From contig JAGYJR010000007.1 in NCBI GenBank assembly GCA_018401995.1, positions 1-64,000 on the forward strand: a stretch of DNA of 64,000 nucleotides, given 5' to 3'. The notes under the pieces were generated by a model. That model saw only the letters and a list, made by a program, of their open reading frames with translations, did no database searches and was not told where the DNA came from. The DNA comes from Flavobacterium sp. (GTDB lineage: Bacteria > Bacteroidota > Bacteroidia > Flavobacteriales > Flavobacteriaceae). Position numbers and translations under genes: made by a program. Below are positions 17,763 to 26,835 of the stretch, piece after piece (the stretch's first letter is position 1; the number at the start of each line of letters is the position of its first letter).

Positions 17763-18779
17763 TTACAATCTTGCGGAATACAAAAAACCAAAGTTTAACA
17801 TAAACTTATTTTTCAAAGCAAATTCTCTTTTCTTCAAAAACACCTCATAAGAAGTCATATAAAGTTCTTTTCTTAATTTGTTTGCATTTTCAATCTCATT
17901 TTTACCAGTTAAAAGTCCAGTTTTAGGTGAAGATGTATAAATCCCTTTAAATTTAATATTTGAACAATAATAAGGCAAAAAACTATTTTGGGATTTGTAA
18001 AAGTCATTAATATAGGCTAAATCTTGTGGATGCATATTTCCTTTTTTAATTTCAGACATAAATAAATCCTTATACACAAATGATGCACAACCATGATGCA
18101 AAAGAAATGGCATAATGACCACAAAATCAAATCTGTTAGTAAATAAAAAATGTTTAGTTATTTTGTTTTTTCTAGATCTACTATTAATATCTTTAAAAGG
18201 TAAACCCCTTTCTTTGAAAATTAATGTGTCTGTTAAACCCATAAGTTTCTCACCTGGAAAACCTTTCTGCTCAACTTTATTTATAAATCTTGTAAATGAA
18301 TTATTTAATCTGTTGTAATAATCCTTTTTATATTTATCAATTTGATCCTGAACTGCCAAATTATATATATAGTCTAGATACTCATAATCAATAGAGTCTA
18401 AATATTTTTGTCTAGCATTTTTAAAAATATTTATTTTTACTTTATCTGTTGAAAAGCCTTTATAAAGATCTTGAAAATGATGAATTTTTTTCAAATCATC
18501 AATTTTAAAACCAAATTCAAAACTTCTTAAAATATAGTCCTCAAAGGGCTTACCATTAAACTTTGCAATTTGAGCCGCAATTAATAAATCTTTTAAAAAA
18601 ACAAAATCATAGTTTTGAAAAACTTCATCATAAATATTTAAAGCATTATCAACCTTATTTTCCAAAAAAAACAGCTCTTCTGCTTTATTAATTTGTCTAT
18701 GGTATTCAAAATAATCTGAATTCTTTTTCTGTGAAAATAAGGGAGTGTAAATAAGAAGTAAAAGGATTATTTTTTTCAT
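17763..18779 (-). CDS. Secreted protein of unknown function
   Basis: 338 residues, last gene of the insert cassette. A signal peptide (MKKIILLLLIYTPLFSQ) leads into a helical, Lys/Phe/Tyr-rich protein. The segment KAEELFFLENKVDNALNIYD resembles a TPR-like hairpin, and FEDYILRSFEFGFKIDDL resembles a part of the neighbouring broken gene (LVLVKDYGFKIDYL), suggesting the two are distant relatives. Two cysteines occur (HHGCAS and YYCSN). I recognise no family. Its ATG overlaps the stop of the preceding 50-residue lipoprotein gene (ATGA). Confidence 0.75.
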   Translation of the reverse strand: MKKIILLLLIYTPLFSQKKNSDYFEYHRQINKAEELFFLENKVDNALNIYDEVFQNYDFVFLKDLLIAAQIAKFNGKPFEDYILRSFEFGFKIDDLKKIHHFQDLYKGFSTDKVKINIFKNARQKYLDSIDYEYLDYIYNLAVQDQIDKYKKDYYNRLNNSFTRFINKVEQKGFPGEKLMGLTDTLIFKERGLPFKDINSRSRKNKITKHFLFTNRFDFVVIMPFLLHHGCASFVYKDLFMSEIKKGNMHPQDLAYINDFYKSQNSFLPYYCSNIKFKGIYTSSPKTGLLTGKNEIENANKLRKELYMTSYEVFLKKREFALKNKFMLNFGFLYSARL

Positions 18780-18928
18780 AAAAACAAACTGTCTGCTTTA
18801 TATACTTTTAGATAGTAAGGAATGTAATTTGAATTTTTACTTCCAATTTTTTGATAACTTTTACATGAGATAAATGAAATTGAAATTAGAAAAAACATTC
18901 CTACTTTAAAACTTTTTAAAAAAATCAA
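18776..18928 (-). CDS. Small lipoprotein, 50 residues
   Basis: Start TTG at 18928 overlaps the TGA of the upstream gene (ATTGA), and its own TGA overlaps the next ATG (ATGA), so it is joined on both sides by overlapping stop and start codons. The product has an N-terminal hydrophobic segment ending in a lipobox (FFLISISFISC, then KSYQKIG), and a 28-residue tail with YIPYYLKVYK. An internal ATG at codon 11 is an alternative start that still keeps the lipobox. Function unknown; the overlap pattern is the main evidence that it is a real gene. Confidence 0.65.
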   Translation of the reverse strand: MIFLKSFKVGMFFLISISFISCKSYQKIGSKNSNYIPYYLKVYKADSLFL

Positions 18929-19832
18929 TCCCATTTCATCTCTTTTTTAAATTCATTAAAAAAATCAACATCTTTTAATGGAATTGGATCTTGATTTTTT
19001 CTAAAATCTGGAGGAATTTGTTCTATATTATAAGAATTAAACTCTTGATAACCGTCCTTTAAATACCTATAGAAATCATAATTTTGAAAAATAACATTAT
19101 CAATCTCATTATTCTTATATGCGGTTTTAATATATGGAAACAGTAAATTCCAACTATCATCTAAATTCATCTGAAAATTATGAATGATAGCACTATTTAA
19201 GTTATTTTGAACAATTGGAAATTTTTTAGACAAAACAAAACAATTATTCTCTTCAGATATCCTGTAAATTAATTGCAAGTTTTCATCATTTAATCTTTGA
19301 ATTACTGTATAGATTTTAACACTATCTGATTGATTTAAATTTACATCAAGCATCACATTAGACAATTTAGCTAGTGTTTGATCTTTAATGTTAATTTCGT
19401 TCAAAGCTCGAATGTCATTTAATTTGTTGAAATTATTTTCAACCCAAATTAAATGATTTTTTAAATACATCTTTTTAAACCAATTTGATAATTTTCCATT
19501 TATCAAATCGTTATAATAATTTTCATTGGTTGTTAAATAATCAATCTTAAAACCATAATCTTTTACTAGAACCAATAAATCTTTTTTAAAATTATCTAGA
19601 TCATTGTGAAAATAAGAAAATTCTAAAATTTTAAGGTGAATATCTTTTTCGTAACCAAATTCTGCATCCATTTTTTTAATAAGATATACGTTTTCTCATA
19701 AATTTCCTGATTTGCTACCTGTTTAAAATTAATCGGTTTTATGATTGAATCCCGTAAAAAAATATCTCTTTTAGTTTGAGACATAACCAACAAGCTAAAT
19801 AATAAAAATGCAAATGATAGGATTATTTTCAT
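18925..19832 (-). pseudogene. Secreted protein gene broken by a frameshift in an A7 run
   Basis: The ATG at 19832 lies 2 bp past the stop of the preceding TlpA-like gene and encodes a signal peptide (MKIILSFAFLLFSLLVMSQ). The frame ends early (69 codons), but at a run of seven A's (about 19672-19678) the -1/+2 frame continues with MDAEFGYEKDIHLK to a stop at 18925. Joined, the product is about 302 residues. It is helical and contains DLLVLVKDYGFKIDYL, resembling the next-but-one gene. Either one base was gained or lost, or the slippery run is read through, or it is a sequencing error. No known family. Confidence 0.7.
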
Positions 19833-19833
19833 C

Positions 19834-21228
19834 TTATTTCAGTGCATTTAAAATTTCATCATACAAAACTTGTCCTTCAGAAGGCTTTTTTGTTGCTGGT
19901 AAAACCAATTCTCCTTTGGCATTAAACAATAAATATCTAGGAATATAAACACCATTTGGTTCGTTTAAAAGTTTCTGAAGTGATTCTTGAATTTTATCTG
20001 ATGTAAAAATATGATTCCCTTCTAAATAATTATTTTTAATATTAGGAAGCCATTTAGTAATATCCTTGTCTTTATCTATAGCTAAGTATAACATTTCGAT
20101 ATTATTTGTTTTCAAAAACGCAAATAGCTTTTGAGAATGAGAAAACTCTTGAAAACAAGGCGCGCAATATGAAGCCCATAAATCAACAAAAACGGCTTTT
20201 CCTCTAAAATTATCATCAATAATAGCATTAATATCTATATTATTAACCTGTTTATAATATTCAAATTTTCCGTTTATGAAATAGCCAAACGCATAAGGTT
20301 TATAATCTGAAACCTTTTTATTTTTTAAATATTTTTCTAAATAGGTTGTATAACGACTATTTGGAAAAACTTTTTTAAATTGTGTAAAATCACTTTCATC
20401 TAATCTATCGTTACTAAATAAATGAGCAAACAACTTTTCTTGCAAATGCAAAGGAATAAAATTATAGTAGTCTCTCACATTTTTATTCTTCCACAATCCT
20501 CTATCATAACGTTTTTCTTCAAAGCCACTTTCATCCATAAACCTTGTAAACGATTGAACGTTATCAAAAAAAGCATAGGTTGTAAAATTTTTAAATTTAT
20601 CATCAAACGGATTAAATTCTGTCATTAAATTGTTTAATAAATCTAAAAATTCACTTTTAGGCAATTTTGTTTTTGTAAACTCTTCTTCAATTCTAAAAAC
20701 ATCTTCAATAATACTTTTTGAATTATTAACCAGTGTTGTTTCTAGATAGAGTTTTGAAATTTCATAAATATCTTTAGAGATTTCTCCATTTTCAAAAAAA
20801 GCTTTCAATCTTTCAGATTCTAATTTATGTTCTTTCTTTATAAAGTTTAAAATATCAGCTCCTTTATTTGCATTAAAAATAATCGGTCTTAATTTTTGTG
20901 CAAATTTTTGATATTTATAAATTGTATCAACATTTATAGCCAATAAGATTGAACTATTTCTGCCTTCATAATGAATCTGATATTTATTATCTTGATTTTT
21001 AGAAACATTTAAAACAATCGATTCATTTGGTTCATACAATATATTGATTCCAGGATTAACTTTAGAAAACACAAAGTAAAGATAACCAGGATTACTAGCA
21101 TCAAATTTTAATTCAGCTTTATTGTTTTTTGTATAAATTGTGTCTGAATGATATAAAAAATAAGCAGCATTATCATTTATTGATTTACTAAGAACTATAG
21201 GAATAGAATCCGTAACATTTTGAATTTT
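19834..21228 (-). pseudogene. TlpA-like thioredoxin gene without its 5' end
   Basis: The frame encodes a DUF4369-like beta domain, a helical linker and a C-terminal thioredoxin domain with FVDLWASYCAPC, like the 522-residue protein at 6679-8247. The frame is open up to the repeat boundary (reading KIQNVTDSIPIVLSKS), but no ATG, GTG or TTG occurs in frame before GTG at 21072, which lies inside the beta domain. Signal peptide and promoter are therefore missing; they would lie where the rluF 3' copy begins. Probably about 30 residues are lost. If translated from 21072 it would stay in the cytoplasm. Confidence 0.8.
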
Positions 21229-21351
21229 CCAGCGGAAATTAAAGAACTCAACACTTTAATTGAACCCTCAAGCAAAACCGAAGAAGCCAGTTTACCAAGC
21301 AACAAAGGAAAATTTACTGGGAAGAGAAATTATGGGGAGAGGAATCGTTAA
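21229..21351 (+). repeat. rluF 3'-end direct repeat, copy 2 (orphan)
   Basis: Encodes the same 40 C-terminal residues of RluF plus a stop, without the rest of the gene. Its stop codon overlaps the stop of the convergent acetyltransferase gene, suggesting this is the original junction of rluF with its old neighbour. Confidence 0.92.
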
Positions 21352-21842
21352 ACCTCAACCACCATCACATAATCATCCATTACATAACCATTTCCGATAT
21401 CGATAACTTCTTCTTTGGTAATGGTAAAACCTAGCTTTTGGTAGAATTTTTGGGCGTTGTTGTATTTGTTTACGTTTAAGAAAATAGCGGTTTGTTGATT
21501 TTCTTGCGCTTTGTTTTTTACTAAGTCGAAAAGTTGTTTTCCAATTCCTGTTCCTTGTGTTTCGGGTAACACGTAAATTTTATGGATTTTCGTTTTATTG
21601 GGTTCGCAATTGATTTCGTAGGCAACAAAACCTACAAATTCTTGATTTTCGTTTTGGGCTAGATAAAAAACTTGTCCGTTTTCTAATTGTTTTTGCAAAG
21701 CTTCCAAATTATAAAATTTATCAAGCATATAATGAAGTTGCTCTTTGGAAAGTATTGTTGCATAAGCCACCGGCCAAATAGCACTGGCTAAATCGGCTAC
21801 TACTTGGAGTTGTTCTTTGGTAGTTACTTTTAGTATTTGCAT
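21348..21842 (-). CDS. GNAT family N-acetyltransferase
   Basis: 164 residues with the GNAT fold: FVGFVAYEI, the acetyl-CoA-binding motif A at IHKIYVLPETQGTGIGKQL (Q/R-x-x-G-x-G/A), and FLNVNKYNNAQKFYQKLGF near the C-terminus. The substrate is unknown; an amine or N-terminal amino group is usual. Stand-alone gene, its stop overlapping the orphan rluF end. Confidence 0.93.
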   Translation of the reverse strand: MQILKVTTKEQLQVVADLASAIWPVAYATILSKEQLHYMLDKFYNLEALQKQLENGQVFYLAQNENQEFVGFVAYEINCEPNKTKIHKIYVLPETQGTGIGKQLFDLVKNKAQENQQTAIFLNVNKYNNAQKFYQKLGFTITKEEVIDIGNGYVMDDYVMVVEV

Positions 21843-21911
21843 GGTATAAACAAAAAGTAAAATTTATCATGCTAAATTGATTTCAGTCTCAAAAAAACTA
21901 TCAATTGATAG

Positions 21912-21932
21912 ATGCTGAAACAAGTTCAGCAT
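21912..21932. repeat. Interspersed palindrome, copy 1
   Basis: ATGCTGAA, loop ACAAG, TTCAGCAT, followed by GACAAATTATG. The same element occurs at 44643-44663 with a compensating change in the second base pair. Confidence 0.75.
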
Positions 21933-21947
21933 GACAAATTATGTTAT

Positions 21948-22259
21948 TTACGCTTGACCCGTTGGTCCGAAATTCAAAGGAATGTTTGGTGTTTCTCCTT
22001 CCGTGATTTCGCCGTGTTGTGCTTCAAAACGTCTAATGTTTTCAGCCATTGCTTTTAATAAACGTTTGGCGTGTTGTGGTGTTAAAATAATTCTTGATTT
22101 TACTTTAGCCTTTGGAACACCCGGCATAATAGCTACAAAATCCAAAACAAATTCAGAATTGGAATGGTTGATGATGGCTAAATTCGAATAAATGCCTTCT
22201 GCTGTTTTTTCGTCTAATTCAATATTAATTTGACCTTGTGGATTGTTATTGTTTTCCAT
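21948..22259 (-). CDS. DUF3467 domain protein
   Basis: 103 residues. INIELDEKTAEGIYSNLAII, LDFVAIMPG and ILTPQHAKRLLKAMAENI are characteristic of DUF3467, a small family usually encoded just after rpoC in Bacteroidota. Function unknown. A strong rpoC terminator (22377-22405) separates the two genes, so it is likely transcribed on its own. Confidence 0.88.
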   Translation of the reverse strand: MENNNNPQGQINIELDEKTAEGIYSNLAIINHSNSEFVLDFVAIMPGVPKAKVKSRIILTPQHAKRLLKAMAENIRRFEAQHGEITEGETPNIPLNFGPTGQA

Positions 22260-22276
22260 AATATACTATTTTAAAC

Positions 22277-22328
22277 ATATAAGTCACATCAGATTTATTT
22301 GTGTTTATATGTATGATTACGTTCATTT
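22277..22328 (-). repeat. Interspersed repeat, copy 3 (diverged)
   Basis: Shares ATATAAGTCA and GATTACGTT plus CATTT with copies at 1801-1862 and 16537-16590; the middle is diverged. Confidence 0.5.
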
Positions 22329-22376
22329 AAGTAGTGTGTAAATCTTATACAAGAATAAGCAATATTTTGAACAAAA

Positions 22377-22405
22377 AAAAACCTAACAGCGAACTGTTAG
22401 GTTTT
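22377..22405 (-). terminator. Rho-independent terminator of the rpoBC operon
   Basis: Read on the minus strand: AAAACCTAACAG, TTCG loop, CTGTTAGGTTTT and further T's, 22 bp past the rpoC stop. Twelve uninterrupted pairs. Confidence 0.93.
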
Positions 22406-22427
22406 AAAATGATATTTCGTTCACTAA

Positions 22428-25400
22428 TTAGTAGTTAAACTCTTCTTTTGCAGCCATTAATTCTTGATACTCATCTTGAGAACCAACAATAGTATTGTCG
22501 TATTCTCTCATACCAGTACCCGCTGGAATTCTATGACCTACAATAACGTTTTCTTTCAATCCTTCTAATGTATCGATTTTACCTGCTACTGCAGCTTCAT
22601 TTAATACTTTAGTAGTTTCCTGGAACGATGCCGCAGAAATGAATGATTTCGTTTGTAACGATGCTCTTGTAATACCTTGTAAGATTGGCGTTCCTGTTGC
22701 AGGAACTACATCACGAGCTACTACTAAGTTTTTATCATTACGTTTTAACAACGAATTTTCATCTCTTAATTGACGTGCCGAAATAATTTGACCTGGTTTC
22801 AGGTTTTCAGAATCTCCTGCTTCGTCAACCATCTTCATTCCGTATAATTTATCGTTTTCAATGATAAAGTCTTTTGTGTGAATCAATTGATCCTCTAAGA
22901 ATAAAGTATCTCCTGGATCCACTACTCTAACTTTACGCATCATTTGACGAATAACTACTTCAAAGTGTTTGTCGTTAATTTTTACCCCTTGTAAACGGTA
23001 AACCTCTTGAATTTCATTAACCAAATACTGTTGAACAGCTGATGGCCCTTTAATTCTTAAGATATCTTCTGGTGTAATTGCACCTTCAGACAATGGAGTT
23101 CCCGCTCTTACGAAGTCATTTTCTTGAACTAAGATTTGGTTAGAAAGTTTTACTAAGTATTTCTTCACTTCACCAAATTTAGATTCTACTGCGATTTCGC
23201 GGTTACCTCTTTTGATTTTTCCGAATGTTACTACACCGTCAATTTCAGTAACTACAGCTGGGTTTGATGGGTTACGAGCTTCTAATAACTCAGTAATTCT
23301 TGGTAAACCTCCAGTAATATCTCCTGCTTTTGAAGAACGACGTGGAATTTTTACTAAAATTTTACCTGCTTTAATTTTCTCGCCATCGTTCACCATTAAG
23401 TGAGCTCCAACTGGTAAGTTATACGAACGAATCAATTCACCGTCTTTACCATAAATATGTAAAGTTGGGATTAATTTTTTATTACGTGATTCAGAAATTA
23501 CTTTTTCTTGGAAACCAGTTTGCTCGTCAATTTCAACTAAGAATGATTCTCCTTGTTTGATATCTTCGTACTCTACTTTACCAGTAAATTCAGAAATAAT
23601 AACTCCATTATAAGGATCCCATTTACAGATAGTTGTTCCTTTTTCAACTGAATCGCCATCTTTAACAAAGATGCTAGAACCGTAAGGAATATTATGTGTA
23701 TTTAATACAATTCCTGTATTTACGTCTACTAATTTCAATTCTGTTGAACGAGAGATAACGATATCTACTTGGTTACCTTCACCATCTTCACCTTTAACTG
23801 TTTTAAGATCTTCTATTTCTAAACGACCTTTGAAACGTGTTACGATACTTGATTCTTCTGATAAACCTCCAGCAACCCCTCCAACGTGGAACGTACGAAG
23901 TGTTAACTGTGTTCCTGGCTCTCCAATTGACTGTGCAGCAATTACACCAACAGCTTCTCCTTTTTGAGTCATTTTACCAGTAGCTAAGTTTCTACCGTAA
24001 CATTTAGCACAAATTCCTTTTTCAGCCTCACAAGTAAGTGGAGAACGAACTTCTACACTTTCAATTGGAGTACCTTCAAGGCGTTTGATATCTGCTTCTT
24101 TAACTTGTTCACCTGCATTAATAAGCACTTCAGAAGTTAAAGGATTAATTACATCTTGTAATACAACTCGACCTAAAATTCTTTCTCCTAAAGTTTCAAC
24201 GATTTCCTCGTTTTTCTTTAAAGCAGAAACTTCAATTCCACGTAACGTACCACAATCTACAGAGCTTACAATAACATCTTGCGATACATCATGTAATCTT
24301 CTAGTTAAGTATCCCGCATCGGCTGTTTTAAGAGCGGTATCCGCTAAACCTTTACGAGCACCGTGCGTAGAAATAAAGTACTCTAAAATTGAAAGACCTT
24401 CTTTAAAGTTAGATAAAATTGGGTTTTCAATAATTTCACCACCTGCAGATGTTGATTTTTTAGGCTTAGCCATCAAACCACGCATACCTGTTAACTGACG
24501 AATCTGTTCTTTCGAACCCCTTGCTCCTGAATCAAGCATCATGTACACCGAGTTGAAACCTTGTTGGTCTTCTCTAATGTTTTTCATTGCTAATTCAGTA
24601 AGTAAAGCATTTGCAGAAGTCCAAATATCAATTACCTGATTGTAACGCTCGTTGTTCGTGATTAATCCCATGTTATAGTTCATGGTAATTGCATCTACTT
24701 GTTGACGTGCATCTTCAATTAATTGTCCTTTTTGTTCTGGAATTCTAATATCTCCTAATGAGAATGACAATCCACCTTTGAAAGCGAATTTGTATCCCAT
24801 ATCTTTCATATTATCTAAGAACGCTGCAGTTGTAGGTACATCTGTTACACCAAGAATTCTACCAATAATATCACGTAATGATTTCTTAGTTAATACTTCA
24901 TTGATGAAACCAGCTTGTTCTGGAACTACCTCGTTAAATAATACTCTACCAGCTGTAGTTTGGATAATTTGGTATACCAATTCTCCATTTTCATTGAAAT
25001 CTTTAGCTCTAACTTTAATTCGAGCATTCAAATCCAACTTACCTTCGTTGCTAGCAATATTTACTTCTTCAGCCGAGTAAAAAGTTTGACCTTCACCAGC
25101 GATTTTCACTTCTGGAGTAGACAAACGCTCTTTGGTCATATAATACAGACCCAATACCATGTCTTGAGAAGGAACCGTAATTGGTGCACCATTCGCAGGA
25201 TTCAAAATATTGTGAGAAGCTAACATTAATAATTGTGCTTCTAAAATTGCTTCAGGTCCTAATGGTAAGTGAACCGCCATCTGGTCACCATCAAAATCGG
25301 CATTAAACGCCGTACAAGTTAATGGGTGTAACTGAATTGCTTTTCCTTCAATTAATTTAGGCTGAAACGCTTGGATACCCAAACGGTGCAAAGTAGGAGC

Positions 25401-26726
25401 ACGGTTTAGTAATACTGGATGTCCTTTGATTACATTTTCTAGGATGTCCCATACTACTGGCTCTTTTTTGTCAATAATTTTCTTAGCTGACTTAACTGTT
25501 TTTACAATTCCACGCTCTATCAATTTACGGATAACAAATGGTTTGTATAGTTCAGCTGCCATATCTTTTGGTAAACCACACTCAAACATTTTCAATTCTG
25601 GTCCAACAACAATTACAGAACGAGCAGAATAATCCACACGTTTTCCTAGTAAGTTTTGACGGAAACGACCTTGTTTACCTTTTAATGAATCTGATAATGA
25701 TTTTAACGGACGGTTAGATTCTGTTTTAACAGCAGAAGCTTTACGCGTGTTATCAAATAATGAATCTACCGCTTCTTGCAACATACGTTTTTCGTTACGT
25801 AAGATTACTTCTGGAGCTTTGATTTCCATTAATCTTTTTAAACGATTGTTACGGATGATTACTCTACGGTATAAATCATTTAAATCTGAAGTTGCGAAAC
25901 GACCTCCATCTAGTGGCACTAACGGACGTAATTCTGGTGGAATAACCGGAATTGCTTTCAAGATCATCCAAGAAGGATTGTTCTCTCTGTTTTTGTTCGC
26001 ATCACGGAATGATTCTACAACTTGTAAACGCTTAAGCGCTTCCATTTTACGTTGCTTAGACGTTTCGGTACTAGCTGCGTGACGCAATTGGTATGATAAT
26101 TCATCTAAGTCGATACGTTGTAATAAATCCATAATACATTCAGCACCCATTTTAGCGATGAATTTATTTGGATCTTGATCATCTAAATATTGGTTTTCCA
26201 TTGGAAGTGTATCTAAAATATTTAAATACTCTTCTTCTGTTAAAAAGTCCAAACGGTTTAAAGACTCACCATCTACACCTTGAGCAATACCTGGTTGAAT
26301 AACCACATAACGCTCATAATAGATAATCATATCTAATTTTTTAGAAGGCAATCCTAATAAGTAACCAATTTTATTTGGTAAAGAACGGAAGTACCAAATA
26401 TGAGCGATAGGCACAACCAAATTGATGTGTCCAACTCTATCTCTACGTACTTTTTTCTCCGTAACTTCTACACCACATCGGTCACAAACGATTCCTTTGT
26501 AGCGAATTCTTTTATACTTTCCACAAGCACATTCATAATCCTTTACAGGACCAAAAATACGCTCACAGAAAAGACCGTCTCTTTCTGGTTTGTGCGTACG
26601 ATAGTTAATGGTTTCCGGTTTTAAAACCTCACCTCTAGATTCTGCCAAGATTGACTCTGGAGAAGCTAATCCTATCGTAATTCTGTTAAATCTCTTAACG
26701 GTGCTTTTATCTTTTAATTTTGTCAT
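22428..26726 (-). CDS. rpoC: DNA-directed RNA polymerase subunit beta'
   Basis: 1432 residues. The N-terminal zinc-binding cysteines ([20 protein letters not shown]), the catalytic [12 protein letters not shown] triad of Asp, the bridge-helix and trigger-loop region ([20 protein letters not shown]), and the second zinc site ([13 protein letters not shown]) are all present. It is the catalytic subunit of RNA polymerase with rpoB. The C-terminal part includes [20 protein letters not shown]. Separated from rpoB by 109 bp of mostly repeat DNA. Confidence 0.99.
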   Translation of the reverse strand: MTKLKDKSTVKRFNRITIGLASPESILAESRGEVLKPETINYRTHKPERDGLFCERIFGPVKDYECACGKYKRIRYKGIVCDRCGVEVTEKKVRRDRVGHINLVVPIAHIWYFRSLPNKIGYLLGLPSKKLDMIIYYERYVVIQPGIAQGVDGESLNRLDFLTEEEYLNILDTLPMENQYLDDQDPNKFIAKMGAECIMDLLQRIDLDELSYQLRHAASTETSKQRKMEALKRLQVVESFRDANKNRENNPSWMILKAIPVIPPELRPLVPLDGGRFATSDLNDLYRRVIIRNNRLKRLMEIKAPEVILRNEKRMLQEAVDSLFDNTRKASAVKTESNRPLKSLSDSLKGKQGRFRQNLLGKRVDYSARSVIVVGPELKMFECGLPKDMAAELYKPFVIRKLIERGIVKTVKSAKKIIDKKEPVVWDILENVIKGHPVLLNRAPTLHRLGIQAFQPKLIEGKAIQLHPLTCTAFNADFDGDQMAVHLPLGPEAILEAQLLMLASHNILNPANGAPITVPSQDMVLGLYYMTKERLSTPEVKIAGEGQTFYSAEEVNIASNEGKLDLNARIKVRAKDFNENGELVYQIIQTTAGRVLFNEVVPEQAGFINEVLTKKSLRDIIGRILGVTDVPTTAAFLDNMKDMGYKFAFKGGLSFSLGDIRIPEQKGQLIEDARQQVDAITMNYNMGLITNNERYNQVIDIWTSANALLTELAMKNIREDQQGFNSVYMMLDSGARGSKEQIRQLTGMRGLMAKPKKSTSAGGEIIENPILSNFKEGLSILEYFISTHGARKGLADTALKTADAGYLTRRLHDVSQDVIVSSVDCGTLRGIEVSALKKNEEIVETLGERILGRVVLQDVINPLTSEVLINAGEQVKEADIKRLEGTPIESVEVRSPLTCEAEKGICAKCYGRNLATGKMTQKGEAVGVIAAQSIGEPGTQLTLRTFHVGGVAGGLSEESSIVTRFKGRLEIEDLKTVKGEDGEGNQVDIVISRSTELKLVDVNTGIVLNTHNIPYGSSIFVKDGDSVEKGTTICKWDPYNGVIISEFTGKVEYEDIKQGESFLVEIDEQTGFQEKVISESRNKKLIPTLHIYGKDGELIRSYNLPVGAHLMVNDGEKIKAGKILVKIPRRSSKAGDITGGLPRITELLEARNPSNPAVVTEIDGVVTFGKIKRGNREIAVESKFGEVKKYLVKLSNQILVQENDFVRAGTPLSEGAITPEDILRIKGPSAVQQYLVNEIQEVYRLQGVKINDKHFEVVIRQMMRKVRVVDPGDTLFLEDQLIHTKDFIIENDKLYGMKMVDEAGDSENLKPGQIISARQLRDENSLLKRNDKNLVVARDVVPATGTPILQGITRASLQTKSFISAASFQETTKVLNEAAVAGKIDTLEGLKENVIVGHRIPAGTGMREYDNTIVGSQDEYQELMAAKEEFNY

Positions 26727-26763
26727 GATATTACTACTATCAATTATATAAAAAACGTTTTAA

Positions 26764-26832
26764 TCAGTATACAGTTTTCAGTCCCAGTTTTCAGTCGCAA
26801 AACTGATTACTGCGACTGAGACTGTTAGCTGT
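26764..26832. repeat. CAGTTTTCAGTCGCAG-type repeat between rpoC and rpoB
   Basis: Contains CAGTTTTCAGTC twice and then CTGCGACTGAGACTG, so parts can pair with each other. Related tracts lie at about 3325-3350 and 57320-57395. The stretch fills most of the rpoB-rpoC gap. Confidence 0.65.
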
Positions 26833-26835
26833 TTA

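Larger units (their letters stand above)
17711..21228. other. 3.5-kb insert between two rluF 3' ends
   Basis: The segment lies between the intact rluF and a second copy of the rluF 3' end that directly abuts the acetyltransferase gene. All four genes inside are on the minus strand, closely packed or overlapping, very AT-rich, and encode secreted or lipid-anchored proteins. The right-most gene is cut by the repeat. No integrase, transposase or terminal inverted repeats are visible. It looks like an acquired segment, integrated or swapped in by recombination at the rluF end; the mechanism is inference. Confidence 0.7.

Noticed and set aside
17721..17800. Plus-strand reading with a lipobox-like LLQSCG after rluF
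   Set aside because: Only about 16 codons from the one ATG, without a start for the upstream hydrophobic part, and it overlaps the 3' end of the minus-strand gene.
24085..24498. Open frames on the plus strand inside rpoC and rpoB
   Set aside because: They are antisense shadows of highly conserved genes, with no own promoter or family.
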